A DNA stretch of 64,000 nt from Clusia tigrina (GCA_920105625.2 OV050031.1:219838194-219902193); one strand, 5' to 3'. Numbered from the stretch's first letter, positions 35,582 through 46,235 are shown. A program made the numbers and translations. The notes: generated by a model not told the origin, from the sequence alone.

Positions 35582-35755
35582 TGATAGATAGAGATAGATA
35601 GATAGATAGAGATAGATAGATAGATAGAGACAGATAAATAGATAGAGATAGATAGATAGATATATAGATAGAAGTGGGGTAGGCTGGACAACCGTTGTAA
35701 AAGAAGGTCTCCAAGCACTCAGGCATTGATACTCATTGTACTATAAGCCTGTCAT
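35582..35755 (-). mobile_element. (GATA)n tail joined to a family B 3' end
   Basis: About 85 bases of GATA/GATAGA repeat (35582-35670) run directly into GAAGTGGGGTAGGCTGGAC, then GGTCTCCAAGCACTCAGG. On the minus strand this is a family B 3' UTR ending CCCACTTC, then (TATC)n. The microsatellite is best explained as the element's own tandem tail, possibly expanded after insertion. Confidence 0.75.
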
Positions 35756-36374
35756 TTTTTGGTGGGAGGGGGAGGTAGAGGATTATGAAAGAGAACTTAC
35801 ACCTTTTCGAACTTCTTTGACTATTTTATGAATCTCAGAAGTCTGCCTGTGAAAAAAATAAAGGAATTTTGAGAATCATCGATAAGATTCTCATAACATT
35901 TCTATTCCAAACTTTCAACGACGCATTAAATGCAAATGCTACCAAGCTGGTTCTCCAGCTTTATTTCATTCCCCATATAAGTGAGGACATTTCTATGGAT
36001 TGGCGTCCTTTAAACGAATTAATATTTCACATTTCAAATGAGAAAGGCCTGAACCTCCTGATTAAGTTGTGTCGAAAAGACTGCTGTGCAATGCAATTCC
36101 AGTATTTCTCTGTAGTCACTGTTTGCCTTTGAAGAACTATCATGGCGAATTCAGTGACAGTGATTGAGACAGTTTAAATCCAGAGTTCGTGATGGGCATC
36201 TGGGAATAAGTTTAAGAATAAGTGGAAAAGAAGGCATAGTTTTAGATGGAATTGTGCCACCACAGATTCTATTCCCTATTTATGCATGGAGCACAGCCTG
36301 CTCATATATGCTTATTATATTTTGCGATTATGTGAAGCTCATATAGAATACTAGTATGTTTTCTTGTCTGTTAA
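35756..36374. other. Unassigned sequence
   Basis: The + strand is open for 87 codons at 35869-36132 (Ile/Leu/Asn-rich, with LISMDWRPLNELIFHI-like content). I recognise no family. It sits between two minus-strand retrotransposon tails and may be decayed element sequence. Confidence 0.35.
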
Positions 36375-36377
36375 AGG

Positions 36378-36500
36378 GTAGATAGATAGATATATTTAAG
36401 GGTGTTAAACACTGCGACCTGAAAGATCTATTGTGATGCCCCTATTTATTTGAAAGATGAGGATAGTCTCATCTAAAGGGTCAGGTATAATAATAATATA
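36378..36500 (-). mobile_element. Family A retrotransposon 3' UTR, solo copy
   Basis: Read on the minus strand it matches the 3' UTR at 6.94-7.03 kb: GAGACTATCCTCATCTTTC, AAATAAATAGGGGCATCAC, TTCAGGTCGCAGTG, ACACCCTTAAATAT, then a short (TATC)n tail (as read on + : GATAGATAGATA at 36378-36391). No coding part is retained. Confidence 0.85.
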
Positions 36501-38680
36501 AAGATGGGACCATATTGTATACAAATCTGTGAGCACACCTCAGTATCTTCTTCACAGTCTTATAAGCATTCAGTTTACATCAACCTATTCACATTATGTA
36601 GTATCACTTTACTCCACTTAAGCCAACTACGAGTAATTCCTCCAAATCTGGAGCTCAATTTACTACGCCCAAATTACCTCATCTCCATCTGAGTGTAGTG
36701 GCCGGTGTCTTAGTGTGCTTTAATTGAGGAGTACTCCATCCTCGCCCGTTGTTGACATTGATTACGAAATTTATCGCCTAAAAAATGTTATTTAATTTGC
36801 GCCAATTTTGTATGTCTGTGCTGAGCTGAGCGTTGAGCGTTCCGTTCGCGTTGTTCGCTGCTAATTTTGTATGCAGAGCCAGTTGAGACTTTGAAACGTT
36901 CCCAATTAACATCATTTGCACAAGGCGGCGGCAGTGCAAGTGCAGCGCAGACACGAGAGTTGCGTTTCATTTGCAATTGCATGAGGGTGTCTTGTCTCCA
37001 CACCAACTGGTACCAATTACGAGCATGCAACAAGATCGTTTATGTGCCTATGGCGTTGGTTACTCGGTGCTGCTGATGCTGCTGCCCCTCTCCACCACCA
37101 CCATTGCATCAATTGTGTATTGGCTCGGCTTGAGCCAAATGCGAGTGTTTATGCAACAGTCTGGCTGGGTGCACATATAAATTTTATTAGCAGCTTGTAA
37201 ATCAGCGAATGTGGCTGCCGCAGCCACCTCCCTAGCCCACCACCACCACCCTCCCTAACCGACAACCTCAGGCACCTAGCAGCGTATCAATTGTGGCTGG
37301 TGTTGAAAACTTATTAAAAACAACTATAAATGTGCGCACAAATATTCTAGGTCAATGCCATTCATTGGCTTGGCTGGCAATTTGTTTACACGCTGCTGCT
37401 GGTGCTGCTGCAACTGAGGCTGGTGCGTTTATTGTTGTTGTTGTTGTTGTTGTTGTTGTCTGTCTACGGATTTACTTTGCTTGCCACATGAATGCAACAT
37501 TTTAATTCAGACATTTTGGTCGGTTTAACGCTTTGAGATTGCTCATTATCACTTGTAGATCGTCAGCAATGCCAGTTATTGCAACTGTAAAATTGCACAC
37601 ATACTTCGTATTGCAGCGGCCATAAAAAGTTGCAAAGAAAAATAACGATTAAATTGCCAACATAAATAAACAAATGAGAAATAGAAACCAGTTCAATAGC
37701 AAACCAACCGAACAACCAAACCAAAGTACGAGTGGTGTGTGCACTTTAATCACGCGATAAGATCGCACTTCATCATTTTAATATCCTATTCGCGGTTTGT
37801 TCCAATGCTAGATGCACAGTGCTGCCAATTGTTGTCTGCTGTTGGTGCTCTGTTGGTGCTGCAAATATGTCGCGCAGAGTTGCTGATCATAATCATTAAG
37901 CAAGATCAATGATCTCCTGAAATGCTCTTGTCGTATTTTTACTCTGCTGCTGTGCCTGCCACTGATTTTCTGCTGGCTCTGATTCTGCTGCCACTGATTT
38001 TCTGCTGCTACTGTTGCTATTGCCGGTGCTGTTGCCATGTATCACAGCAGCAGCAGCACCATCAGCACATGTTGGAGTCGCGTGATCATCTTGCCTGCTG
38101 CCTGTTGCCAGCCGTTTACTTTTGACTTATAGTATATATTTTTCAGCTAATATCCATGATCAGCATTTGGTAGTCACAATATTTGCCGTGCTGCTTCCCG
38201 CAGACCATAAATTGTCAATTCAATTGCATGATTACGTGTACGAGCACGTTGTGGTGGCTCTCTTGGTGATGCATGTTGCTGTTGCTTCAATTCACTGCCC
38301 CATCAGTTTGCACCACTTTCAAGTAGATGCTTACACTGGCTCACGTTGCTGCTGTTGCTGGTGTATTTGCAAAAGTAAAATGTGTGTCTATTTTTGTAGC
38401 TTACGAGAAGTCTTTGTGGAGGGGGGATGGGGTATAGACCAGAGATACTGTTATACCATGTTTGCACTGTGGTTTGCAAAACAGTGGAGCTCATCTTTGT
38501 TGCCACGTGTTCCTTTAGTTGCCACGTGGTCTTTCAGTTGCCACGTAGTCTTTCAGTTGCCTTTCCGCTATGAAGCTGGGACTGATGCGGCTAAATAGTT
38601 GCGTTCTGTAACCTTTGGTCTATGATTGAGTCATTGAAGTGTCTTAGAATCCATTTTCAACCTGGGAAAGATTTACTATG
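36501..38680. other. Unique non-coding stretch
   Basis: A (GTT)n run lies at 37431-37458. CTG-rich sequence occurs at 37925-38060. Frames of 60-158 codons (for example 38122-38598) read across CTG/TTG-rich sequence. I see no domain, and the longest has no supporting splice or promoter signs. Confidence 0.5.
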
Positions 38681-38683
38681 AGA

Positions 38684-38830
38684 CCCTATTTTATACTATT
38701 CACAGCACATTAGTTTCATCTCATAGATTCCAAGAAATTGTTGTTTATGTACTGAGAAGGCAATCCCTACTTTATACTATTCACTATACATAAGTTTCAT
38801 CTGATTGTTTCCAAGAAACAGTTGATTGTT
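38684..38830. repeat. 81-bp duplication at the edge of the E-box array
   Basis: CCCTATTTTATACTATTCAC at 38684 recurs as CCCTACTTTATACTATTCAC at 38765, 81 bases on. Each copy continues with ATTAGTTTCATCTCATAG or ATAAGTTTCATCTGATTG, then (T)TCCAAGAAA. The first copy has only one degenerate unit (GATTCCAAGAAATTGTTG), while the second runs into the large array. Confidence 0.8.
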
Positions 38831-39264
38831 TACAAGAAACAGTTGATTGTCTCCAAGAAAACAGTTGATTGTTTCCAAGAAACAGCTGTTTGATACCAAG
38901 AAACAGCTGTTTGATACCAAGAAACAGCTGATTGATACCAAGAAACAGCTGATTGATACCAAGAAACAGCTGATTGTTTCCAAGAAACAGCTGTTTGATA
39001 CCAAGAAACAGCTGATTGATACCAAGAAACAGCTGATTGATACCAAGAAACAGCTGATTGATACCAAGAAACAGCTGATTCATATCAAGAAACAGCTGAT
39101 TGATACCAAGAAACAGCTGATTCATACCAAGAAACAGCTGATTGTTTCCAAGAAACAGCTGTTTGATACCAAGAAACAGCTGATTGATACCAAGAAACAG
39201 CTGATTGATACCAAGAAACAGCTGATTGATACCAAGAAACAGCTGATTGTTTCCTATAAACAGC
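38808..39264. repeat. 21-bp E-box minisatellite, left array (~22 units)
   Basis: The unit is CCAAGAAACAGCTGATTGATA with variants CTGTTTGATA, CTGATTGTTT and CTGATTCATA. Every unit carries CAGCTG (CAGTTG in the first ones), and most match AWCAGCTGWT, the palindromic site described for AP-4-type bHLH proteins. Open frames on both strands (KKQLIDT on +, NQLFLGI on -) are explained by the 21-base period. Confidence 0.95.
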
Positions 39265-39269
39265 TGATT

Positions 39270-39521
39270 GGCTGCATTCTGGCACCCCATCGGATACTCA
39301 ACCGATCAGAATTCTCCGAATTTTTTGCAATCAGCTGATTGAGCGAACAACATTTCTTTGAGCGGAAATTTTCTTCGCTACCGTACTCAACATATAGCAC
39401 AGCTGTTTGTACAACAGATGTTTACATATAAAGTGACAAATTTTTGTAGCGTCGCGTTCACAAACAAAGTGCGCTGTTTCACTCACCCGATAGGCAACCG
39501 ATAAGTTGCCAGAATGCATCC
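39270..39521. mobile_element. 252-bp core bounded by imperfect terminal inverted repeats, between two E-box arrays
   Basis: The left end GGCTGCATTCTGGCA (39270-39284), then 4 bases, then ATCGG, is mirrored at the right end as CCGAT (39498-39502), 4 bases, TGCCAGAATGCATCC (39507-39521). The outer 15 bases match at 14 positions. The core has no long frame. It holds two more E-boxes (ATCAGCTGATTG near 39332, and CAGCTGTTT near 39401). It could be a MITE-like insertion that split one array, or the ancestral sequence around which two arrays grew. Confidence 0.55.
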
Positions 39522-39522
39522 A

Positions 39523-40125
39523 TTGTTTCCAAGAAACAGTTGATTGTTTCCAAGAAACAGCTGATTGTTTCCAAGAAACAGCTGTTTGATACCAAGAAAC
39601 AGCTGATTGATACCAAGAACCAGCTGATTGATACCAAGAAACAGCTGATTGATACCAAGAAACAGCTGATTCATATCAAGAAACAGCTGATTGATATCAA
39701 GAAACAGCTGATTCATACCAAGAAACAGCTGATTGATACCAAGAAACAGCTGATTGTTACCAAGAAACAGCTGATTGTTTCCAAGAAACAGCTGTTTGAT
39801 ACCAAGAAACAGCTGATTGATACCAAGAACCAGCTGATTGATACCAAGAAACAGCTGATTGATACCAAGAAACAGCTGATTCATATCAAGAAACAGCTGA
39901 TTGATACCAAGAAACAGCTGATTCATACCAAGAAACAGCTGATTGTTTCCAAGAAACAGCTGTTTGATACCAAGAAACAGCTGTTTGATACCAAGAAACA
40001 GCTGTTTGATACCAAGAAACAGCTGTTTGATACCAAGAAACAGCTGTTTGATACCAAGAAACAGCTGATTGATACCAAGAAACAGCTGATTGTTTCCAAG
40101 AAACAGCTGATTGTTTCCTATAAAC
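39523..40125. repeat. 21-bp E-box minisatellite, right array (~28 units)
   Basis: Same unit and orientation as the left array. Both arrays start with ATTGTTTCCAAGAAACAGTT and both end with GATTGTTTCCTATAAACA. The order of variants is partly shared with the left array: one GTTTCC unit, one CTGTTTGATA unit, three CTGATTGATA, one CATATC, one GATA, one CATACC. This makes an eight-unit (168-bp) higher-order block. The + and - open frames of about 200 codons are periodic artefacts. Confidence 0.95.
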
Positions 40126-40967
40126 ATCTCTTTATGTGTTAAGTGCTGCCAAGTTTGTAGACTTTAACACACTTGTAGAACTACCCTACTCCCAGCAATT
40201 GTTCATTTTTCTTACTCGTAGGGTTTCTGTTAGAAAATAGTATTCAGGTTCCACTTGAATTGCTTCCGTTTTTCTACTTAACCTTCCAGTCCTGTCTGCA
40301 TTCTCGCTCCTGTGGAAGCGTGGCTTCACTGTGGTTGTCTTTGTTGCCATTTTTTCTCTGTTGCCCAGAGATATGACATCTTTTTACTTTAGTAGCTGCA
40401 TTAGTCAAACTTATGACGATATAAATTTAGATTTGTAAAGAACGCCAAACACACTCGCGTATGTGGCATTGTATACACTTGTATGACACAGTGTTTGTGT
40501 GTGATTATCTGTGCCTGTGTGTGTTTATCTGTGCTTATGTGAGCATCTCACTTGTGTGTGTGTTCATCTTTGGCTGTGTTAAAGTCAACTGCAGCAGTTC
40601 GCAGAGATTTGTTGTGTGGCATGTGTTGCTTGCATGTGCTTTAACTGCAACTGACATTGCGATATGTTTGCCGCAGTGATTTATGCGCTTCATTACCGGC
40701 GATTTGTAATAAAGCTGCCACGGATTTGAGAGACTTAAGTATTTAATATTATTAATTTTCCATCTAACTGTACTTTTAAATGCCAAGCTTAGTAATAAGT
40801 GAGCGGCAATAAACAATTTTTTCCCCATTTTCCTTTATGGAGCCTCTAAGCAAGTTCCCCGCCATTAAGTTGGATCTTCTGTTGGCTTTAATTTTGACCT
40901 TTCATCCGTCCGTCCTATACCAAAACACACTAATATATAATTTTGTTTTATTTTCGTTTAATTGCAG
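40126..40967. other. Unique non-coding stretch, left flank of the exon candidate
   Basis: A GTGTGT/TGTGCTTATGTG-rich part lies at 40490-40580. The last 40 bases hold a good 3' splice signal: CTAAT at 40930-40934, then a T-rich tract, then TTGCAG ending at 40967. Confidence 0.6.
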
Positions 40968-41020
40968 GTATGTGCCCAGTTTCCACAGAATTTCTTGACT
41001 TCCGCCGTCGCACACGCTGC
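40968..41020 (+). CDS. Possible small internal exon (53 nt)
   Basis: What is seen: CTAAT (a match to the fly branch-site consensus) lies about 33 bases before TTTAATTGCAG, with T-rich sequence between. After 53 bases comes GTAAGT, a perfect intron side of a donor. The last exon base is C, which is weaker than the usual G. The third frame is open throughout, starts with two bases completing a codon, and reads MCPVSTEFLDFRRRTRC up to the donor; another frame is also open, and one has a stop. I do not recognise the peptide. Two cysteines and a basic run would fit an extracellular protein, but that is a guess. If real, the flanking tens of kilobases are intron of a + strand gene. It could also be a non-coding exon or a chance pair of splice sites. 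Confidence 0.4.
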
Positions 41021-42480
41021 GTAAGTCCACCACAGAAGCTCACAGTGCGCTTAATTTATGCATATGTGTCATAATGGGTCTATGAAAGGAGTGTGAATCC
41101 GTCGAAGCCGGCGGGCAGGCGAACGCCGACGCGGCTTTTCTCTCTTCTCACACATTTGCATAATTCGCTGTGCGGTTAATTACAGAGTCTGCGCAGCCAT
41201 TTCTCTAAACACCGCTTAAGATCAAAGCGGGTTGATTAAATACACCGACCGATACTTAAGCAAGCGCTAAAATTAGTTAGAATTAATTTGAATAGCGGTG
41301 AGGTTGGATGTGGGCGTGGGTGTGGGTATGGGTGTGCGTGTGCTTATTTGTGCAGTCGCCTCTGAGCTCAGCGCCATGCTATCGTAGCGGCAAGCGTTTC
41401 CGCAGCAGCTCCAGTAAAAGTTGTATTGCCTTCTTTTGGGAACCTCGCGAGCACCATCATAAAAAAGGCATATAAAAAAAAAAAACAGCAGAAAATGCTC
41501 AACAAAAACGCTGCAAATCGAAGCTGTCTCCTTCTTTGTTTTTTTGAACTTTATTGTTTTCTTGTAAATTCATCGCAAAAGGCGTAAAATTTGCATTTTT
41601 ATTGGTTTTCCTTCAGCCTCCTCGGGCGGCCGACCCGACCTCTTCCTACCTCAATTCCCACCATTAACGCTAACAAAGCGTGCACAACTTACTTCATTTA
41701 ATGCTGAGCTCTGAGCTCAGTTCGGCTGTTTTTTTGTTGTTGCTGCATTTTTCAAATTAGCACTACCACCACCGCAATTGTGCAATTTGGTTGTTGTAAA
41801 TCAATTTGGGGTTTGCTGGCGCGGTGCACACATATTTCTTCCGTCAACCATTATTAAGGAGACAAAATATATTTGCCGCCAAACAAAAAAAAACAGCCAA
41901 ACCAAGTGCATAATTTACAAATTTGCAACATTGCGAGCGTTGCAGCAGGCGGCATTAGGCGCCCGTGCGCGATTTTTACCACCAACGCATGACAGCATCT
42001 CGTTGAAAACGGTCGCCGCCGCCACCACTGTTGCAATTTACCAATTTTTTGCCTTTCTTTGGTGCTGGTTTGTTGTTTCGCAGAGCATTGGAAACTGTTT
42101 ACCATTTAATTTGTAACTGTAAAGAGGTTTGGTAATTTCAAGCTTGATAGCACTTTTGAGGCTTAAACGTTTAACCGGCGCTGCCTGCCGGTCAGGTCGG
42201 TCCATTTATCGACGCGTCTATACGTGAACCCCCCCAATCGATGGTCCGTTCATTCGTTCGTTTCTGTGGTGTTGACTTTTTACAGTTTAAATTGTTGGAG
42301 TGTGTGAAAATGCCAATGGCCATAAAGATTGCAATATTTGCTTAAATAGTTATCGCTATTTATATACTGGGTGTTAAGTCTTGGATCTTTTCTATTCAGA
42401 GTTGGCTTTAATTGTGGAATAAACATGCAGAAGATGGTGAGTGAATGTATCAACTGTGAATAACTGAATAGTATTTTTAA
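41021..42480. other. Unique non-coding stretch, right flank of the exon candidate
   Basis: It contains AATTTATGCATATG near 41051 and a perfect POU octamer ATTTGCAT at 41154-41161, a GTGGGCGTGGGTGTGGGT run near 41305-41345, and an A-run near 41475. Sequence next to the candidate exon is balanced and looks more constrained than most of the window. That is an impression, not a measurement. Confidence 0.45.
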
Positions 42481-42800
42481 GTTAGGTAATTTAGGTTGGG
42501 AAGAAGAGGGGGACCAAGCTAAGACACTCATAGGGTATACAACTATTAAGAACATAATGGAGAGAGCTTCGAACAGCCCATCCCTTACCTTCTGATATAT
42601 GTATAATCACGAGTGTACACAAAAATATTGCGGGCACAATAGAGAGAGAGATAGCTTGGAGCTGCCCATCCCTGACCTTCTGACATATAATCACGAGTAT
42701 ACACAAAAGTATAGAGTACAGAATGAAGAGAGCTTCCAGGTCAAATCTCTGTTATTCCGTCTTATAATCACGAATGCCCATACATACTTTATATGGGCCC
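42481..42800. repeat. 73-86 bp tandem repeat, about three units
   Basis: ATAATCACGAGTGTACACAA, with AGAGAGAG.TAGCTTGGAG and CTGCCCATCCCTGACCTTC, recurs. ATAATCACGA starts near 42602, 42688 and 42761. The region begins beside an AGGTAATTTAGGTTGGGAAG phrase that may be another minus-strand retrotransposon tail. Confidence 0.7.
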
Positions 42801-44825
42801 CCATTGCACATATTTCTCCCTAACAACTCAATTCTGCTCCTACAGAGTAAGGCCATCCTAGTAGGAAAACCTTGCAATGAGCTCCTCTCAGACTCGCATA
42901 TACCTGTCTTAAAGTATGTTTAGTTATGCCTTATCATCTTCTTATGCCCAACCACCCTAGGCGTATGAGTGTTCCCCAATTAACTAGTCACTCTTACACC
43001 CTGTAAAAGTTTCTTGGCCTTTAAAGACCTGCACTTAAAGACCAACACTAACTTCACATGAAATTAATTAATTAATAATTATATGGATTTTTCAATTAAT
43101 TGCTCTCAATTACCACCCAACTTCGATCGCTGTTAAAGGCGGTTGCTGCCTGCTGCCTGCTGGCTGCTGGCTGAATGGCTGCTGACTGCTGGGCTGCTGG
43201 CTACTGCCTTCTATAGGAGCTGTAACAAGGCTTCAGTCAGCAAATGTTAGTTTATTTACACCCCTCCCCCTTTTGCCCACTTTTTTGAGAAAAGTCTAAA
43301 TTTCTATAACTGCACCGCAAAAGTACTCGTATAGCGTAACCCCCCACGCCTGCCTGTCAGCCCGCATATTTCTGTCGTTCATTCGCCCAAGTGCCGAGTG
43401 AGCTTCGTTGTGTTGGTGTTGTCGTATCTGGTGTTTAGCTTTTTTAGTGTGTGAGTGTGTGTGTGCTCACAAATTTGGCACCATGTGTCATAACGAACGC
43501 CGCTGCTCAGCTCAAGTATACTACGTGCAAACTATCACAACTCAAATCAAGTTGTGCGCGCCTTTGTTTGAAGCAGTTGCTATTGTTGTTATGTGTACTT
43601 ACTTAAGTACGAATGAACGACGAAGTAGGCACGTCTACGTTAGTGGCCGCCGTCAGCGTCGGCGTCATCGTCAGCGTCGGCGTCATCGTCAGCGTCGCAA
43701 CAGCAAAAGCAACGGCAGCAGTGCAACTAATTCGCTTAACAAACATTTATAATGAAACTGGCGTGCATGCAGGCGACGTAAACTGCGTCGCTGCTGCTGC
43801 TGCTGTCGTCGTCGCCGTCGTCGTCTGCAACGTTGTTGTCGTCGTTATCGTCAACGTTAGCGTTATTTGTGCCTTTGTTTTTGTTGTTGTTGTCGTGCAG
43901 TTGCGTCGGCTGTTGTCGTTTGGCCGCCATCGCAATCTAATGTCAGATAGTTTTGCGGTCGCTAACCCTAGAGAAAAAATAGTGCGATGCAACTTATTGC
44001 AAGTTATTTACGTTCGACGACAAACACACACACGCACACACACAGTCACTCGCACGTAGCCTCATACAGATCCAGAGACATTTACGCTCACACAAATTGC
44101 AATCAGTTTAGCGTGCATGCAGTGGTGTTGGCAGTGGTGCTGTGCGAGTGCATAGAATAATGCATGCAAATTAGAATTATTATGAGCTGAGTGGATTGGT
44201 TTGCTGTGCGTTCGCTGGGTATGAGTGCTTTAGAAAGTTATGAAACAGTAGAGAAGAGCTCATTTCTTTCATTTAAACTGCTCATTATGGCAGCTAATTG
44301 CAAGCATTACGACGATGCGATAAGTGGATAATGGAGGATCTTATGTAGATATGCAATATCAAGCAGAGTTATTTTTAGTATGTGGGGGAAAAGTAAAATA
44401 GGCACGAATTTTTTCAAAATTCAATTAACTTGACAAGATTTTTTTTTTTTTATTTAGAAAATTATACTTTTTTATTAAGAAAATATATATTTTTTATTAT
44501 ATTAAAAAAATATTTCTTTATTATTAAGAAAATATTTTGTTTTATTAAAAAAATATTTCTTTTGACAAAATAAATTTTTTTTAAATTTAAGAAGTTTTAT
44601 ATCAGTGTCAAATGGGAATATTATTTTTATTATTCACTACTCAAGTATTTAATCCGTTTATGCTCTTCTTCTGCTCACTATTTCAGGGTTAATTGGATCA
44701 TTCACCTATGATAGAAAGGTGTCCTTCATAATATTTCTGTGCCAGATGGTCTCAGCATCATTATCGGCTCAGTTTGAATTATAACGAGAAACCAAAACCC
44801 CACCAACCCCACTTTATCGCAATAT
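42801..44825. other. Unique non-coding stretch with simple repeats
   Basis: GCTGCTGGCTG-rich sequence lies at 43140-43205. An 18-base GTCAGCGTCGGCGTCATC repeat (about three copies) lies at 43651-43700 and GTCGTCGTC runs at 43795-43860; these account for the Arg/Val/Ala-rich open frames. An A/T-rich stretch of near-inverted repeats (AAGAAAATATTTT and AAAAAATATTTCTT) lies at 44440-44590. Confidence 0.6.
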
Positions 44826-44827
44826 AT

Positions 44828-44885
44828 TAAGTTAGGTTGATCTGGCTGATTGACTTATTGGTCCTTAGCAGTACCAATAACTTGG
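44828..44885 (-). mobile_element. TAACC-tailed retrotransposon 3' end, minus-strand copy
   Basis: Read on the minus strand: GGTACTGCTAAGGACCAATA, AGTCAATCAGCCAGATC, then AACCTAACTT. It matches the copies at 16.33 and 16.55 kb (TGGTATTGCTAAGGACCTAA, TCAGCCAGTCTAACC). Confidence 0.65.
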
Positions 44886-45029
44886 TTTGCTATAGCGTTG
44901 CTTTAACATAGGCCCTGAACTCGCGGAGAATATTTTGCTACAGAAGCATTTGGCCACTGGATTCAGAAGAAAGTGCATATCAACATCTAACATTTCAACA
45001 ATTTTTGGTTTTCTTTGTATCACTCCCAA

Positions 45030-45625
45030 TAAAGTAGTCCCAGATTCCTAGAAAGAAGTCCCAGCTCCCTAAAAAGTAATCCCAGCTCCCTAAAAAGTAA
45101 TCCCAGCTCTCTATAAAGTAATCACAGCCCTTTACAAAGTAATCCCGGACCCCTACAAAGTAATCTCAGCTCTCTGGAAAGTAATCCCAGGTCCCTACAA
45201 AGTAATCTCACCTTCACAAAGTTATCCTACTCCCTACAAAGTAATCCCAGCTTTCAACAAAGTAAGCTCAGCTCTCTACAAAGTAATCCCAGCTCACTAT
45301 AAAGTTATCCCAGCTCCTAACAAACTAATCGCAGCTCCCTACAAAGTAACTCCAGTCCCCTACAAAGAAATCCCGGCTCCCTACAATGTAATCTCAGCCC
45401 CCTACAAAGTAATCACAGCTCTCTACAGAGTAATCGCAGCTCCCTACAAAGTAATCCCAGCTCCCTACAAAGTAATCCCAGCTCCCTAAAAAGTAATCCC
45501 AGCTCCCTACAAAGTAATCCCAGCTCCCTACAAAGTAATCCCAGCTCCCTACAAAGTAATCCTAGTTCCCTACAAAGTAATCCCAGCTCTCTAAAAGGTA
45601 ATCCCAGCTCCCTATCCCAGCAGCT
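45030..45625. repeat. 21-bp minisatellite (AGCTCCCTACAAAGTAATCCC), ~27 units
   Basis: Head-to-tail units, better conserved to the right (45400-45600) than to the left. The minus strand is open for 75 codons over the conserved part, a 7-residue RELGLLC repeat, again expected from a 21-base period. Confidence 0.93.
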
Positions 45626-45704
45626 CCCGAAAAAAGTCAAGTTTTCTCAACACAAACATAATTTTTTCATTATCTGCAAACATTGAAGCCTAGACTAGAA
45701 TAGA

Positions 45705-46235
45705 TTAGAAGTGGGATAGACCGGAGAACCACCGATGAAGAAAATTACTTAGGCATTGATGCTCATTGTAAGATAAGCCTAAATATTTGTGGAAGGGGGA
45801 AATAAAGGATTGTGAAAGGGAAGTTACACTCTTTTATGAATCTCAGAAGTCCTGTCCATAGATAAGGGATATTTGTTGTCCAATTCCAAAAAATCTGACC
45901 CTAATATGCGCATCCTAATTCTGAAAAAGGTAGGACAAACGTAGAAAATATTCGCTGTGCCATTCTATTCTTCCTCCAGAAAGGAGGCGCAGTTCGGACC
46001 CTCAATGATGCCTATGGTCGCCATATGATAAGATGGATTATGTCCCATGATTACCCCAACCAATGATGGAAGATCTTTCCTTTGTAAGGTTAGCAGGAAA
46101 TCTGCCTCTCTATTGCTTGGGCTGTCTAAGAAGCAGTTGGTTGTTTTGCAGGCAACTGAACTGCCCCACCGGTCCCTATGAATATTATTCACATGACTCT
46201 TGAACCAATCAATAGCCACTGCTATACTCATACCG
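45705..46235 (-). mobile_element. Non-LTR retrotransposon 3' end, family B (RNase H tail plus 3' UTR)
   Basis: The minus-strand frame 46231-45965 reads ...WFKSHVNNIHRDRW, then CFLDSPSNREADFLLTL, LVGVIMGHNPSYHMATIGI and EGPNCASFLEEE. This is the end of a retroelement RNase H region followed by the GHNxxxxHMxxIGI motif and the start of a zinc knuckle, here damaged. About 200 bases further along the minus strand comes the family B 3' UTR block (+ strand GAAGTGGGATAGACCGGAG, at 45709 on) and a weak TAGAATAGATTAG tail. This copy links the dispersed family B block to a coding region. Confidence 0.8.

Noticed and set aside
35869..36132. 87-codon + strand open frame as a gene
   Set aside because: No recognisable motif; length within chance; lies between retrotransposon tails.
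38122..38598. 158-codon + strand open frame as a gene
   Set aside because: Crosses CTG/TTG-rich sequence, Cys/Val/Leu-biased, no domain, no supporting signals.
38784..40142. Open frames of 163-214 codons on both strands (KKQLIDT and NQLFLGI repeats)
   Set aside because: Same reason: 21-base unit without stops. The DNA-level unit and E-box are the more economical reading.
43408..44059. Arg-rich and Val/Ala-rich open frames of 114-148 codons
   Set aside because: Generated by GTC/GGC trinucleotide and 18-base repeats, and mirrored on the minus strand.
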